DNA of 64,000 bases from Wurfbainia villosa. Taxonomy: Eukaryota > Streptophyta > Magnoliopsida > Zingiberales > Zingiberaceae. Where the stretch lies: NCBI GenBank assembly GCA_025175895.1, contig CM046001.1:25368314-25432313 (forward strand), given 5' to 3'. A model generated the notes under the pieces. It searched no databases, had not been told where the DNA came from, and saw nothing but the letters and a program-made list of their open reading frames with translations. This document shows, piece by piece, positions 32,756 to 42,214 of the stretch. Numbering within the stretch: the stretch's first letter is position 1; each line of letters opens with the position of its first letter. The translations under genes and the position numbers were made by a program.

Positions 32756-34655
32756 TGAAGGTTTGGTTTCATTGATCCGTGAGGGGAAACTTCGCTTCCC
32801 ACTTCACCTCGGTTGTTTGTTCATGGCGATCCCATCGATGTCCCTGGATTAAAAAAATTTAATCCTAGACAAAAGGGATTGCTCAAAGAACCAAGTCATC
32901 GTCGTGCTATTCATTTAGAGAGGTCACTTGAACAAACATGTTGTTCAAGCGACCAACCTCTATTCTACGAGTAGCCGCGGAATAGACGATGTCCGGATCG
33001 CCGGATTTCATGTTTATGTTCGAGATCCAATTATTATTTAGCCACAAACAGATTATATCATGCTCATAATTGAAAAACAAAAACAAACATGTTACAAAAG
33101 AGAATAGAGAATCGATATACCTCTCGATCTTCTAATGTATGATATTTCGTCTTTCGAACGTCGTGTGGGTGACGACCTACCAAAAGTTGAAGCTCCTAGA
33201 TCACCGATCTTCCTTCCTTGTCATTCTGAGCAAAAAAAAGAATAGAAACAAGGCAATTTTTCTTCTTTCAACCAACTAACAACCTCCAAGGATGGAGCTT
33301 GCCGTCGGCCAAGAAGGAAGAGGAGATTAATGGTTGCCGGCCAAAAGCTTCAAGGGAGGAACCTAAGCCTTTGTTCCACCGGCCAAGGAGAAGGAGAGGA
33401 CCTACTTTGGATGCCGTCCAAGAGCTGGAAAGGCTTCAATGGGCGCCGACAGCTTGAGGAAGAAGAAGAAGGCAAGGAAAAAACTTTCCTTATTAGGTGC
33501 CGCCAAGCCCAAACCCTAGCTCCAAGCTCTTGCCGCCAACTCCAAAAACCCTAGCTTCTATCAATTAATTCTCCACGCCATCCCCTTGTTCTCCTTTTAT
33601 AGAGTTAGGGATAAACCTCCTTTTAATCTCCACCATTGGTTCTAGGGATTTAATCTCAACCGTCAGATCTAGAGTTTTAATCTCAACCGTCGGATCTAGA
33701 GATTTAATCTCTACCTTTGGATCTAGAGTTTTGTTTCTATCCATTGGATCTAAGCTTCATGAGGTGTTAATAGGCTACATTAAGGACCATGAGGAGGAGT
33801 TGGATCTTGGCCACCCATGGATCAAGCCCACATAAAGTCCGATCCATTAATGATAATCCAATCCACTAAAGGATTATCATTAATCTACCTCACCAACCCC
33901 CATAAGATAATATGGGCTCCATATATTATTTGTATATTTTCTCCCCGTGTTTAAGATCTCGAATGTCCGTCGATTAATTAATTTAATGACAATTAATTAA
34001 TCAACATCTAACTCCATGAGTAGTACCACTCAACCTTTTCATCATGCCGGACCAAGTCCACCTGCAGGGTTTACATGATGAACCTTATGAGCTCCTCAAG
34101 GGGACATCATCATCCTAATATATAGGACACAGTTTCCTCCTATAATCAATGGCACACCATATAAATAATATCATCTCCCAACTTACCGAGACTATCGATT
34201 TAATCTATAAATCTCGCCCATTGGTAAGTCAAAGAGATGAATACTAACTATATGTCCCTTTATTATATCAGGATTAAGAGCTTGTATAAAATAATATCTG
34301 AGGTCCGATTCGATTATGTAGTTAGCAATAAATCGAATTACCTCTAAGTCGGTCCTGCTCAATACACACAAGGTTCACTAGTGTGATTCTATGGTCAAGA
34401 CAAACCAATACCAAATCACACTACAACCATTCCGATGGTTTGTCCAAAGCCATCTCGATTGTGAGCCTTTACTTATACTTTACAAGGAGTTGATAATATG
34501 ATCTCCCGTGTGACACCACAAACCATGTTATCTACAATGTAATGTATTAGACAATATGCATAGTTATAAAAATATTCAAACAATGATCATGTGATTCTTA
34601 TTTCAAAATAAAGATGTTCATACAAAAGATAGACTTTTCAGTATACATCCCTACA
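32756..34655 (-). repeat. 5' LTR of element A
   Basis: 1,900 bp, + strand TGAAGGTTTGG...CATCCCTACA. Partner of 24707-26635. The short array of CCGTC(A/G)GATCTAGAG units is at 33634-33738, with one unit fewer than the partner. As the 5' LTR it would have carried the promoter, transcribing toward lower coordinates. Confidence 0.95.
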
Positions 34656-34660
34656 CGGCA

Positions 34661-36125
34661 GTCCGTTGATAGAGCAGTGGAGTTTGTCCGTCTTCATCGG
34701 TGATCTTTAGATCCATCACAATCAGAGCTGAGCTACCCCAGCTGGACATGGTCGCAGAAGACTAGGGGTGACTTGCTACTACCGTGGTAGCGGCAGCATC
34801 TATTTCCAGTTCCACTGGCAGCAACTTCTTCCAATTCCATGGCACTCTTCAATTCTAGCCGGTGGCAATGAGAACCGTTTGTTCCCAGCTCCGATCCCAT
34901 CCATAGTAGCAGTCGTGATTCACGTCGTTCCATCTCCGCAGAGCCATCTCTTGGCTGCCATGGTAGCGGCAGTACTGCATCCATCATCGGAGCTGTGGAC
35001 TACCTCATCGATCCACCTCTCGTCGGGTTTTGACGAGAGATCTGTACCCTGAGGTAGTAGGAGTTGTTCGGTACCGTCATAGGTCACCGAAAAGGTGGTA
35101 CATTTCCGATGTTTGTTGATGACTGTGTCTAATTGTTGATTTACCGTTGATTCACTATTGTGTTTCTTATTGTTTTACTGCATTGTTCACTTTTGGTATT
35201 TTAGTATTTTTACATTGTTGGCTCACTACTTTGTACTATATTTTATCAGTATTGTTTCAGTATTGATTTCATAGTGTCCAGTTGTGTTTCAAGGATGTTT
35301 TAGTCATATTTTGTTTGTGTGGTAGATCGTGTGCGTGGTAATTTAGTTTGATAGTTTAGTGAGTCTAGTTAGTCATTTACAGTGTTTACCTAGTGGTTAG
35401 ATTTATTTCCTTTAGTGTAATTGTTCTTTCCATGTTTTTAGTTAATCTTCGGCCAGTGTACCGTATAGTGAAAGTGCGGTGCTTGGTTGAATTATTTTTT
35501 GTCTATTAGTTTAATTTTTCAGTGACTGTTTGATCATTGTGCCGTATAGTGACACTGCGGTGCTTGGTTGAATTGTTCACCATTGTTTCTTGACCATTGT
35601 GTCGTATAGTGACAGTGCAGTGCTTGGTTGAATTATTTTCTATCCGTTAGTTTAGTTTTTCAGTGACTGTTTGATCACTTTGTCGTATAGTGACAGTGCG
35701 TGCTTGGTTGAATTGTTCACATTTGTTTCTTGATCATTGTACCGTATAGTGGCAGTGCGGTGTGTGATCACTTACTTTTGCACATTAGGATAGTTACTTG
35801 TTACTTGTTATTTGGCAGTTAGATTTACTTCCTGCAGATTTAATTTCCATGTTTGTTTGTTTACCAGAATTGTTTGACCATTACATCGTATAGTGACAGT
35901 GCGGTGCAAGGTTGAATCATTCTTGCATTAGGTTAGCTTTGAATAATTGTTTTAATAAGTTGTAAGAACCCCTAGTGTTTACTTCTGTTTAGAAATAAAC
36001 GTCCAGCCATTAGGTTCCTTGGGAGATGATCCGAGTCAGTCCTATACTCCATTAGTGTAGTTAGGGGGTTCCGTAAATAATTTGGTAAATGGTATCACGT
36101 GCGACACATAAATATCCATTTATCA
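34661..36125 (+). repeat. 3' LTR of element J, right part
   Basis: 1,465 bp continuing the LTR interrupted at 24706. It matches 17218-18682, including the repeat array (35455-35915) and the end ATCCATTTATCA. It is followed by atgcc, the right target duplication of J. The open frames at 34733-34987 and 34768-35052 also occur in the left LTR at 17299-17553 and 17334-17618, because both are LTR copies; they show no known family. Confidence 0.9.
35455..35915. repeat. Repeat array CCGTATAGTGACAGTGCGG in LTR of J (right copy)
   Basis: Six units, the same layout as 18005-18475 with independent point changes (for example a lost base in the unit near 35690). Confidence 0.85.
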
Positions 36126-36130
36126 ATGCC

Positions 36131-37195
36131 ACCGTGGATAGTCCCTCACATGGCGGAGACTCCATTATCAGGTCTAAGCATCAATTGGCACGTGTGGTGA
36201 TGGTGGTACGATCAAGGCCGGGGAGCCTGAGGGCCGTCAGGTTTTTCCTTAGAAAGCATAAGGAGTGTTCCTCTCTTACAATCATCTTCATGGTCATACA
36301 CACTCCTAGGTCGATCCTAGGGCTCCCCTCTATACTATCTAGCATGGTGTAGTCGTACCCCATCCGATGGCAAATGTGGGTAAGTAGGCCTCCCACATTA
36401 ATCTCTCCTCTCACTGCTTTGCCCCACTAAGTGTCTAATGAAATGGGACCCTACATCAATGCTACTCCTTTATTGTAGCATGTCCCAGAGGCAAAGCAGC
36501 TCATTAGCTCTCACTACACCGTCACTCTCCCTACAACCAAATTTAGTACTCGCCATGATTCTGTGGAGGTATCAGAAAATGGGGTTTTGGAGGCACAATG
36601 ATTTGGCCCTAGAAGAGTCGTAAGCGTGCTCTCCTTTCAATTCGGTCCAAAAGATCCGAGAGTTAAACCCAATAGGGGTTCTTCTCTCTCCTCCACTCGA
36701 CAAGCCAAAACATGAATTCCATTGGTGTAGTGTCCATTCATACTCAATGTTAAATATTCTAAAGGTAATCCTACCCTCTTCGCTCTCTCTACCCGTTAAA
36801 ACTTTGCTTCTAAAGAACTTAAAAACTCTAAAACTATCCTAGGGTAGGTTGGGTGTCTTATCCCCATTATCTCTCCCCACCCTATTTTTTGCAAATAGGG
36901 CTTGAATATCACCCAACAACCCTAGGGATTCTAGTAAGTCTTCATCAAGATATCTAGTTGCAGTGATTTTATGAGTAGAAAGCATGTTATATCTATCCCT
37001 ATGCTCATTGTTGCGAAAAAGAAGGGTTGGAAGAGAGTTACATTCCTATGGAGCTTGAGGGGTGTCGATTCTTCTTGCTCATCGCTCTAAAGCACCATAT
37101 CAAGATGCCACTTGCTTTGTCCTCCTCATCCTCACTCCTTTTAGGCTTCCTTGAGGGTTGGAAAGGCTTCTAGGTGGTGGGGAAGAAGGATCCAT
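36131..37195 (-). pseudogene. Athila-ORF1-like (plant transposon protein-like) ORF of element C
   Basis: Starting from an ATG at 37195 (MDPSSPPPRSL), pieces in at least two frames read FRNNEHRDRYNMLSTHKITA, RYLDEDLLESLGLLGDIQAL, ANELLCLWDMLQ and finally INVGGLLTHICHRMGYDYTM (36414-36181). This pattern of conserved blocks (reform/threonine-arginine strand, LWxML, GGLxTxICxxxG) is that of the Athila ORF1 / putative plant transposon protein family, whose biochemical role is not established. It is broken by stops, and its C-terminal tail continues at 16665-16398 beyond element J. Confidence 0.7.
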
Positions 37196-37617
37196 ATGGC
37201 TAGGGCAAGAAAATCAAAACACACAACGCACATGGGGAGAAAACACATGGCGTGCCCTACTTAACCCCTACGTGATCGACCGTGTGAAAACACATTGCTA
37301 GGTCGTGTGCGCCTCGGGTTGGTGGGGCATGGCCATGGGAAAACACACGACCAGGTCGTGTGTCCCCTTTTTTTCTCTCCTTTTGTGCACAACGGTCCGA
37401 ATTTTCTCACACACTTCATCGTGTAAGCTAAAAATTAATTTATTTTTACCTAGCAAAGTTCTTTTGCAATCCTAATTCAAATGCAACAAACTAAACGAAT
37501 ATAAATCAAAGTTCAAAACAAACAAATGCAATAAACTAATAAGAAATAAACACAAAATCTAAACTTGGGTTGCCTCCCAAGAAGTGCTTGTTTAAGGTCT
37601 TTATCTCGACCGTACCA
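37196..37617 (-). other. Spacer of element C with CACGACC/GGTCGTG palindromes
   Basis: No gene. Contains repeated palindromic words around CGACC...GGTCGTGTG (37240-37370), similar to those in the LTRs of the same element at 10540-10650 and 40050-40165. Confidence 0.55.
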
Positions 37618-38196
37618 TTATGCTTCAGCTTGGCTTTGATGACCAAAGGAGATCTTTCTCCCTCCCTTGATGTGTTTGAATCTTGCTTGTGGGGGAGCAA
37701 AATACTTGCTCACTTTTCGCCTCTTGGCTTTTGGTCCTCCATCACTATCTCCCTTAAATCTTGCTCGTGGAGGGGTAAGATACTTGTTAGCTGCTTTCCT
37801 TGGCTCGAGATTGAGCATTCTTATCCTCAAAGAATTTTTAGGAATCTTATCATAATATTTCATTTCATCCATATGTTGTAATTGATGTAACTCACCACAA
37901 ATATCCTCGCCAAAATATTGATTAGCAGATTCTATTATGTCGAATGAAACTTTATCGTCACAATTCACTAAAAGGGCATCATTATTAGTGACTAAAGTTT
38001 CAGTGAGGGTTAGTGTAGGCTCTTCTAGATCCTTGAGGTTAGGAGGTGTTTTGATTGAAGCAATGCACTCCTTGATTAAAGTATCAATTATATAATCCTC
38101 AAGTTCTTCTTCAAGTGGTGATTGCATGGATTGCCCTTCTTTACTTCCTATGTCATCTATGTCTCCCTCATTCATTCGCTCAAAGTGAGTCTCCAC
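37618..38196 (-). CDS. Unassigned 192-aa ORF in element C
   Basis: The longest uninterrupted frame in element C. The N-terminal two thirds are acidic (EEELEDYIIDTLIKECIASI). The C-terminal part is basic and holds a repeated motif: KYLTPPRARFKG and KYFAPPQARFKH, separated by GPKAKRRKVSK, which looks like a nuclear localisation or nucleic-acid-binding stretch. PPRARFK-type tails are known to me from Ty3/gypsy ORFs between gag and pol, but I cannot name a domain. It lies between the gag zinc-knuckle remnant and the Athila-ORF1-like ORF. Whether it is expressed is unknown. Confidence 0.5.
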   Translation of the reverse strand: METHFERMNEGDIDDIGSKEGQSMQSPLEEELEDYIIDTLIKECIASIKTPPNLKDLEEPTLTLTETLVTNNDALLVNCDDKVSFDIIESANQYFGEDICGELHQLQHMDEMKYYDKIPKNSLRIRMLNLEPRKAANKYLTPPRARFKGDSDGGPKAKRRKVSKYFAPPQARFKHIKGGRKISFGHQSQAEA

Positions 38197-38262
38197 CCTA
38201 TTATGTGTGATCCAGTCATCAAAGCCACCTTCTAGTCGTTTGGTTTCTTCTCTTGCTAGATC

Positions 38263-38481
38263 TCATTCCATAATCTCCGCAAATTGTTGGCTATGCTTCT
38301 CGCATTCCCTAGTAAAATTATCTAGAGGGACTTCTAAGTGGGGACTTTGTTCTGGATAAAATTTGCATGGTGACTCATAGCTCTCGTTCTCACTTGGGAA
38401 ATAAAATTTAGTCTTTGTCTGCGAATGCCGCCGTTGGAATTTAGTGTTCACTGCTTGTTCTGTTCGAATAAAATCTTCCAT
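38263..38481 (-). pseudogene. Small ORF of element C, gag-downstream region
   Basis: 72 codons starting MEDFIRTEQAVNTKFQRR, with charged, helix-prone composition. In Athila-like elements a helical stretch with this kind of wording follows the gag zinc knuckle. It may once have been in frame with the zinc knuckle piece (38500-38720) and with the ORF at 38196; stop codons now separate them. Confidence 0.45.
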
Positions 38482-38499
38482 TATCTGCTCAAGTCAGGA

Positions 38500-38720
38500 T
38501 TTAATTAGGCAGACAATATTGAGGGTTTAAGTACCCAGGGTCATAACTATATGAATAGGAATCATCTTGTGGCCAATGGTTGTAATTGTAGGCGACATCT
38601 TCTTGTTCAAATTATGAAGGTTCAAATATATCCGGACAATCGTTAATGGTATGTCATGTTTCACCACAATGCTCACAATAAATGTTACCAAAACTTACAA
38701 CATTAAATTGACCATAATCA
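38500..38720 (-). pseudogene. Gag zinc-knuckle remnant of element C
   Basis: Read on the minus strand, a frame near 38680-38630 gives CEHCGET, a stop, then HTINDCPD. Without the stop this would be a CX2CX4HX4C nucleocapsid knuckle (the stop takes the fourth spacer position). It is followed by tyrosine-rich text (YNYNHWPQDDSYSYSYDP), as in Athila gag tails. Only about 300 bases separate it from the PBS, so the capsid part of gag is missing. Confidence 0.6.
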
Positions 38721-38991
38721 TGAGTAAAAGCATGCATCATTATACATAGGAAATTATAGGTAAGGAAAGGAATAGCAGTGGGTTGGCAAGAGTCTCCCTT
38801 TTTTTTTTTTTTTACTAGAGCACTACTAAAAACTGAAAGAAAGAAAGATGTAATTAATCTAAACTACAAATTGAATAGCACAAATCTAAAATTAAATAAA
38901 ACTGAAATAAAATAAAATAAAGATAGTAAATAAATATAATCCTAAGTTCGGTCCAATTATCCACCTCTTGATTCGATATCGAATCAATCAG
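38721..38991 (-). other. 5' leader of element C, no gene seen
   Basis: Short AT-rich leader between PBS and gag remnant with a T-run (38801-38813). No coding sequence. Confidence 0.5.
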
Positions 38992-39009
38992 TTCCTGGCA
39001 ACGATGCCA
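38992..39009 (-). other. Primer-binding site of element C (tRNA-Asp type)
   Basis: Minus strand TGGCATCGTTGCCAGGAA, close to the Athila tRNA-Asp site TGGCGCCGTTGCCGGGGA, with G-to-A changes. It lies six bases from the LTR. Confidence 0.75.
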
Positions 39010-39015
39010 AAAACT

Positions 39016-40386
39016 TGATGCATGCGAATGCGGTCTCAAATCTCGTGATGGAGGTTGTTGAGGACTCGAAGTGTGCACTCACACTCAACGCCCGCAAGTG
39101 CACGGATGTCGTCAAGTAATAAAAAGATTATCGATCCCACAAGGACTAAGATTCGAGTACCGATTTGTTCGGTGGATGTAATTGTTTGGGACTAGACTCT
39201 AAGGGTTGTGAATGTGAGGATTATCGGTGGTCCTACTCAATATGGTGTCACACGGAGGAAGAAAAGAGTTTGCTGCGAGATCTTTTTAAAGAGATTCTAG
39301 GATTTCGGTTTCCCTTGTGTGTCATAAAACATGCTATCAACTGGGTGTTGTCTAAACGTCTAACTATGGTCTTGTGGAAGGGACATCATACACTCTCCCG
39401 ATGAGCCACCGCATCTATTGGGAGCTATCTCTGCCTTACAAGGACTGGATAGGCGGTACGAGGATGCCGAATCAATCCCTGCGACGAACCATTTCCAGTT
39501 CTATCGCATCCTTTTACCCACAGTTACAAGAGATGAGGCCAACCCCTAGGTTCCTCGTATAAATCCCCTAAATCTTAGATACGAGGGTTGTCACCTCTCG
39601 TATCGGCTAAGAACAGTAGATAGAAAACCAAATACACATAGATATCAATCTAAACTAATTTCAATTGCAAATTCAAACACAATACTAGAATTCAATTTGA
39701 AGCAACATATCTTAAGCACACAAACTACTCCCTAATCCTAGAATCGAAGTAACTACTCCATAGAGAGGAGAGGAGAAATACAAGGCATGTTCATGTTCGA
39801 ATAAATAAAAGATAAAATGCAAGAACAGAAATTTACAATGCCAATTTGGCCTTCTCTCTGGCGTTAAAGTGCAGAATATTGACCTCCGATGGCGTTCTTC
39901 CTCCCCGTTGCGAGTTCCCAAAGCTTTTTAGGGTTTCGGGGTGCCATACTAGCCATCTTGCCTCCCCCTACGGTTTGGGCGGAGCTTTCCTTATATAGAC
40001 ATCACGCCAGATCGCTGTGAAATCTAGAAAATAACCGACTCGCATGGGAATCGTGCAGCGCCACACGACCGTGTGTTTCCACATGGCACGGCCGTGTGTG
40101 GTGCTAGGGTGGCCGATTTCGCCCCTTTGACACGGCCGTGTGTAGCCACACGCCCTGGTCATGTCCCCTTCTGCGTCTATCTGCAAAATGCCCTTCTTTT
40201 GCTCCAAAAGTGCGCCTTTTCCCCATGAAATGTTGTCCTGCACACAAAAGTACAAAGAGCAGACCTCTGAACCAGAAAATAGGAAATGCATGCAAAATAA
40301 AGTGACATATGCATGAAACTAAAATAAAATGTAATGAGATGTGAGTGAAAACTACTACTAAAACCCTATATGTTTTGCTCACATCA
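39016..40386 (-). repeat. 5' LTR of element C
   Basis: 1,371 bp, + strand TGATGCATGCG...GCTCACATCA. Partner of 9499-10863. Palindromic CACACGACCGTGTG words at 40055-40165. Followed by gtaat (40387-40391), the right target duplication. Confidence 0.9.
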
Positions 40387-40391
40387 GTAAT

Positions 40392-40745
40392 CTCCCCCTC
40401 AGCTAGTCGTCTGGTTTTCTGGAACCCCTGCAAAGAGTTACAGACATGATCAGTGGCTCCTGTATCTACACACCAGGTACCGGTAGATAACACCGCTAAA
40501 TATGTTTCAATGACTAGACTAAAAGATATACCTTTGTTCTGTTTACGGTTGGGGCAGTTTTCCTTCCAATGTTCAGTCTGCTTGCAAGTGAAGCACTTGC
40601 CTTTCGACTTTTTGACTCCTCCCTGAGATCCTCCCACCACCTTTGCTGCACCTTGTTTCTTCTTCTTCTTGCCTTTCGGCTTAGTAGTAGAAACCTTCTG
40701 AGCAACCAAAGCCTGAGAACTCTGACGAAAAAGTCCCTCTGCCAC
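40392..40745 (-). pseudogene. Copia gag zinc knuckle and protease of element B
   Basis: Open from 40745 down: a lysine-rich basic stretch, the zinc knuckle CFTCKQTEHWKENC (glutamate replaces the glycine before histidine), then the protease active site WCVDTGATDHVCN and GFQKTRRLAEGEIT. The frame then runs into the LTR of element C at 40391, which is where C inserted; the rest of the protease is at 9498 and below. Matches element A at 31100-30780. Confidence 0.9.
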
Positions 40746-40756
40746 TTGGAGTTATG

Positions 40757-41362
40757 TCAGAAGTTCGCCAATGAATACAACCTCTTATTCATGTTGTAGG
40801 TGAGGCGAAACTGCTCTAAACTTGTAGGTAGAGATTTGAGAATGATATCGACCTGGGTTTCCCCATCGATATCTGCTCCAAGGACTTCCAGCTCATTCAA
40901 ATAAGCCATCATCTTGAGAACATGATCCCTCATGGGTGTTCCCTTAACTATGGTGGTCGTCATCAAGTTCCTCATAACTTCCTGCCTAGTAGCCCGATTC
41001 TGGTGTCCGAAAAGTTCCTTGAGATTGAGCATCATGTCATAGGAAGTATTCATGGCTTGATGCTGATGTTGCAATACATTTGACATGGAAGTAAAAATGT
41101 AACACCGTGCCATCTCATCAACCTTGATCCACTTCCTATAACTCTCTTTCTCCTTTTCACCAGAATCATCCGTAGGCTTAGGAGGACACTCTTCGAAGAG
41201 TACATATTTGTACTTCTCAGTAGTTAAGACAATGTCCAGATTCCTTTTCCAATCAACATAGTTAGGTCCAGTAAGTTTGTTTTCTTTTAGAATCACAATA
41301 AGTGGGTTGAAAGTCATTTCGAAAAACCTAAGAATCACAAAAATCAAAACATTAGATTTCAA
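40757..41362 (-). pseudogene. Copia gag of element B
   Basis: A 201-codon open frame; the likely real start is the internal MTFNPLIVILKENKLTGPNY at about 41320. It contains DWKRNLDIVLTTEKYKYVLF, NLKELFGHQNRATRQEVMRN, HVLKMMAYLNELEVLGADID and a C-terminal FRLTYNMNK. This is the capsid part of copia gag. It is more complete here than in element A. A stop and frame change near 40750 separate it from the zinc knuckle. Confidence 0.9.
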
Positions 41363-42198
41363 AATTTTATTGATTCTTCAAACAATAAAATTTTAAAATC
41401 AACCAACACCTCAAAACACCGAGAATATCATATGCCATGATAGTGTGGACGTATACAAATTCTACATTTGTAAGAGGAGGTTTTATCCATTAATTTTATT
41501 ATCCTGTCAACCTTATTTTTTGACAAATAAAATTAATAGTTGGTTCATCTTCATCCCTACAAATAAAAGCAGTGACTCCGATGGGGAGGATACTTTTATT
41601 TGCATCTAAGTGTTTATTATTATCCGATACTAAGGCAATTACCTCGGATTATGTGCCTTCCGATGGGAAAGTACACACACTTCTAAATAATTTACTATAA
41701 CCATATTTGACCTAGTGATCCGCAAAACAAACTCATCCGATATGGAGGAAGGCACTCAGAGCCAACACGCAAGTTTGTTCGCATCACATGTCAAATAGTA
41801 ATGGAGGCCGCGGGAATTAAAAAAAATATCCCTCTCCCACTTAGTAATTTAAAATTGAGGAATTTTCTCAAACACACAACATGCATATCAAACAATAAGC
41901 AATAAATATGAAAAAATATTTTCCAACTATTATGGCTTTTGTTTTCGAATATGCTTCCCATCGTGTCGCCACCTCGTCCGCTCCTCCCTTTACCATGCTC
42001 TAGCCATAAGGGGATCCTAGTCGAGATAAATAATTTCAATCACACACATACAATCACATACATCCATATAGCCATAATAGTTGGATCTTATGCCTGCAAG
42101 TAAAAGTTAGTCTACCCACATCCTACTTTTATCTGGCATAAAATATATGATAAATGCATGAAAGTAACCGAATCCAAAACACACAAAATCGAAAATCA
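41363..42198 (-). other. 5' leader of element B, no gene seen
   Basis: Aligns with the leader of element A (31749-32739), including CCGATGGGGAGGATAC. No supported coding sequence; the small frame at 41791-42039 is not shared with element A. Confidence 0.6.
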
Positions 42199-42212
42199 TG
42201 GCTCTGATACCA
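42199..42212 (-). other. Primer-binding site of element B (initiator tRNA-Met)
   Basis: Minus strand TGGTATCAGAGCCA, a perfect match to the initiator tRNA-Met site, two bases from the LTR. Confidence 0.9.
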
Positions 42213-42214
42213 CT

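Larger units (their letters stand above)
24707..34655 (-). mobile_element. Ty1/copia element A, split by solo LTR M
   Basis: LTRs 24707-26635 (1,929 bp) and 32756-34655 (1,900 bp), PBS at 32740-32753 and PPT at 26636-26648 define a complete minus-strand element, about 8.8 kb after removing solo LTR M. The order on the minus strand is gag, zinc knuckle, protease, integrase, RT, RNase H. Target duplication cgaca/cggca has one mismatch. All domains are recognisable and carry fewer stops than those of element B, but frameshifts and the M insertion in integrase leave it non-functional. It is inserted in the 3' LTR of element J. Confidence 0.9.
16666..36125 (+). mobile_element. Athila-type Ty3/gypsy element J with host gene fragments, split by element A
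   Basis: 5' LTR 16666-18682, tRNA-Asp-type PBS 18689-18706, remnants of gag, protease, RT (19276-19584) and integrase (19600-20292), then about 3.9 kb without element genes (20293-24188), PPT and 3' LTR (24189-24706 plus 34661-36125). Without element A it is about 9.5 kb. Flanks gtgcc (16661-16665) and atgcc (36126-36130) form a 5-bp target duplication with one mismatch. Pol is heavily deleted and full of stops. The 3' internal region, where Athila elements often have an env-like ORF, instead holds host-gene-like fragments (P4-ATPase, CAND1). It is inserted in element C. Confidence 0.85.
9499..40386 (-). mobile_element. Athila-like element C, apparently non-autonomous
   Basis: LTRs of 1,365 bp (9499-10863) and 1,371 bp (39016-40386) in the same orientation flank about 4.4 kb of own internal sequence once solo LTR E and element J are removed. 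A tRNA-Asp-type PBS (38992-39009) and a PPT (10864-10876) place the 5' end on the right. Flanks gtaaa (9494-9498) and gtaat (40387-40391) are a 5-bp target duplication with one mismatch; the intact copia sequence of element A has gtaat at the same site. The internal region shows a gag zinc-knuckle remnant, two unassigned ORFs and an Athila-ORF1-like ORF, but no reverse transcriptase or integrase. It therefore appears non-autonomous. Confidence 0.85.
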
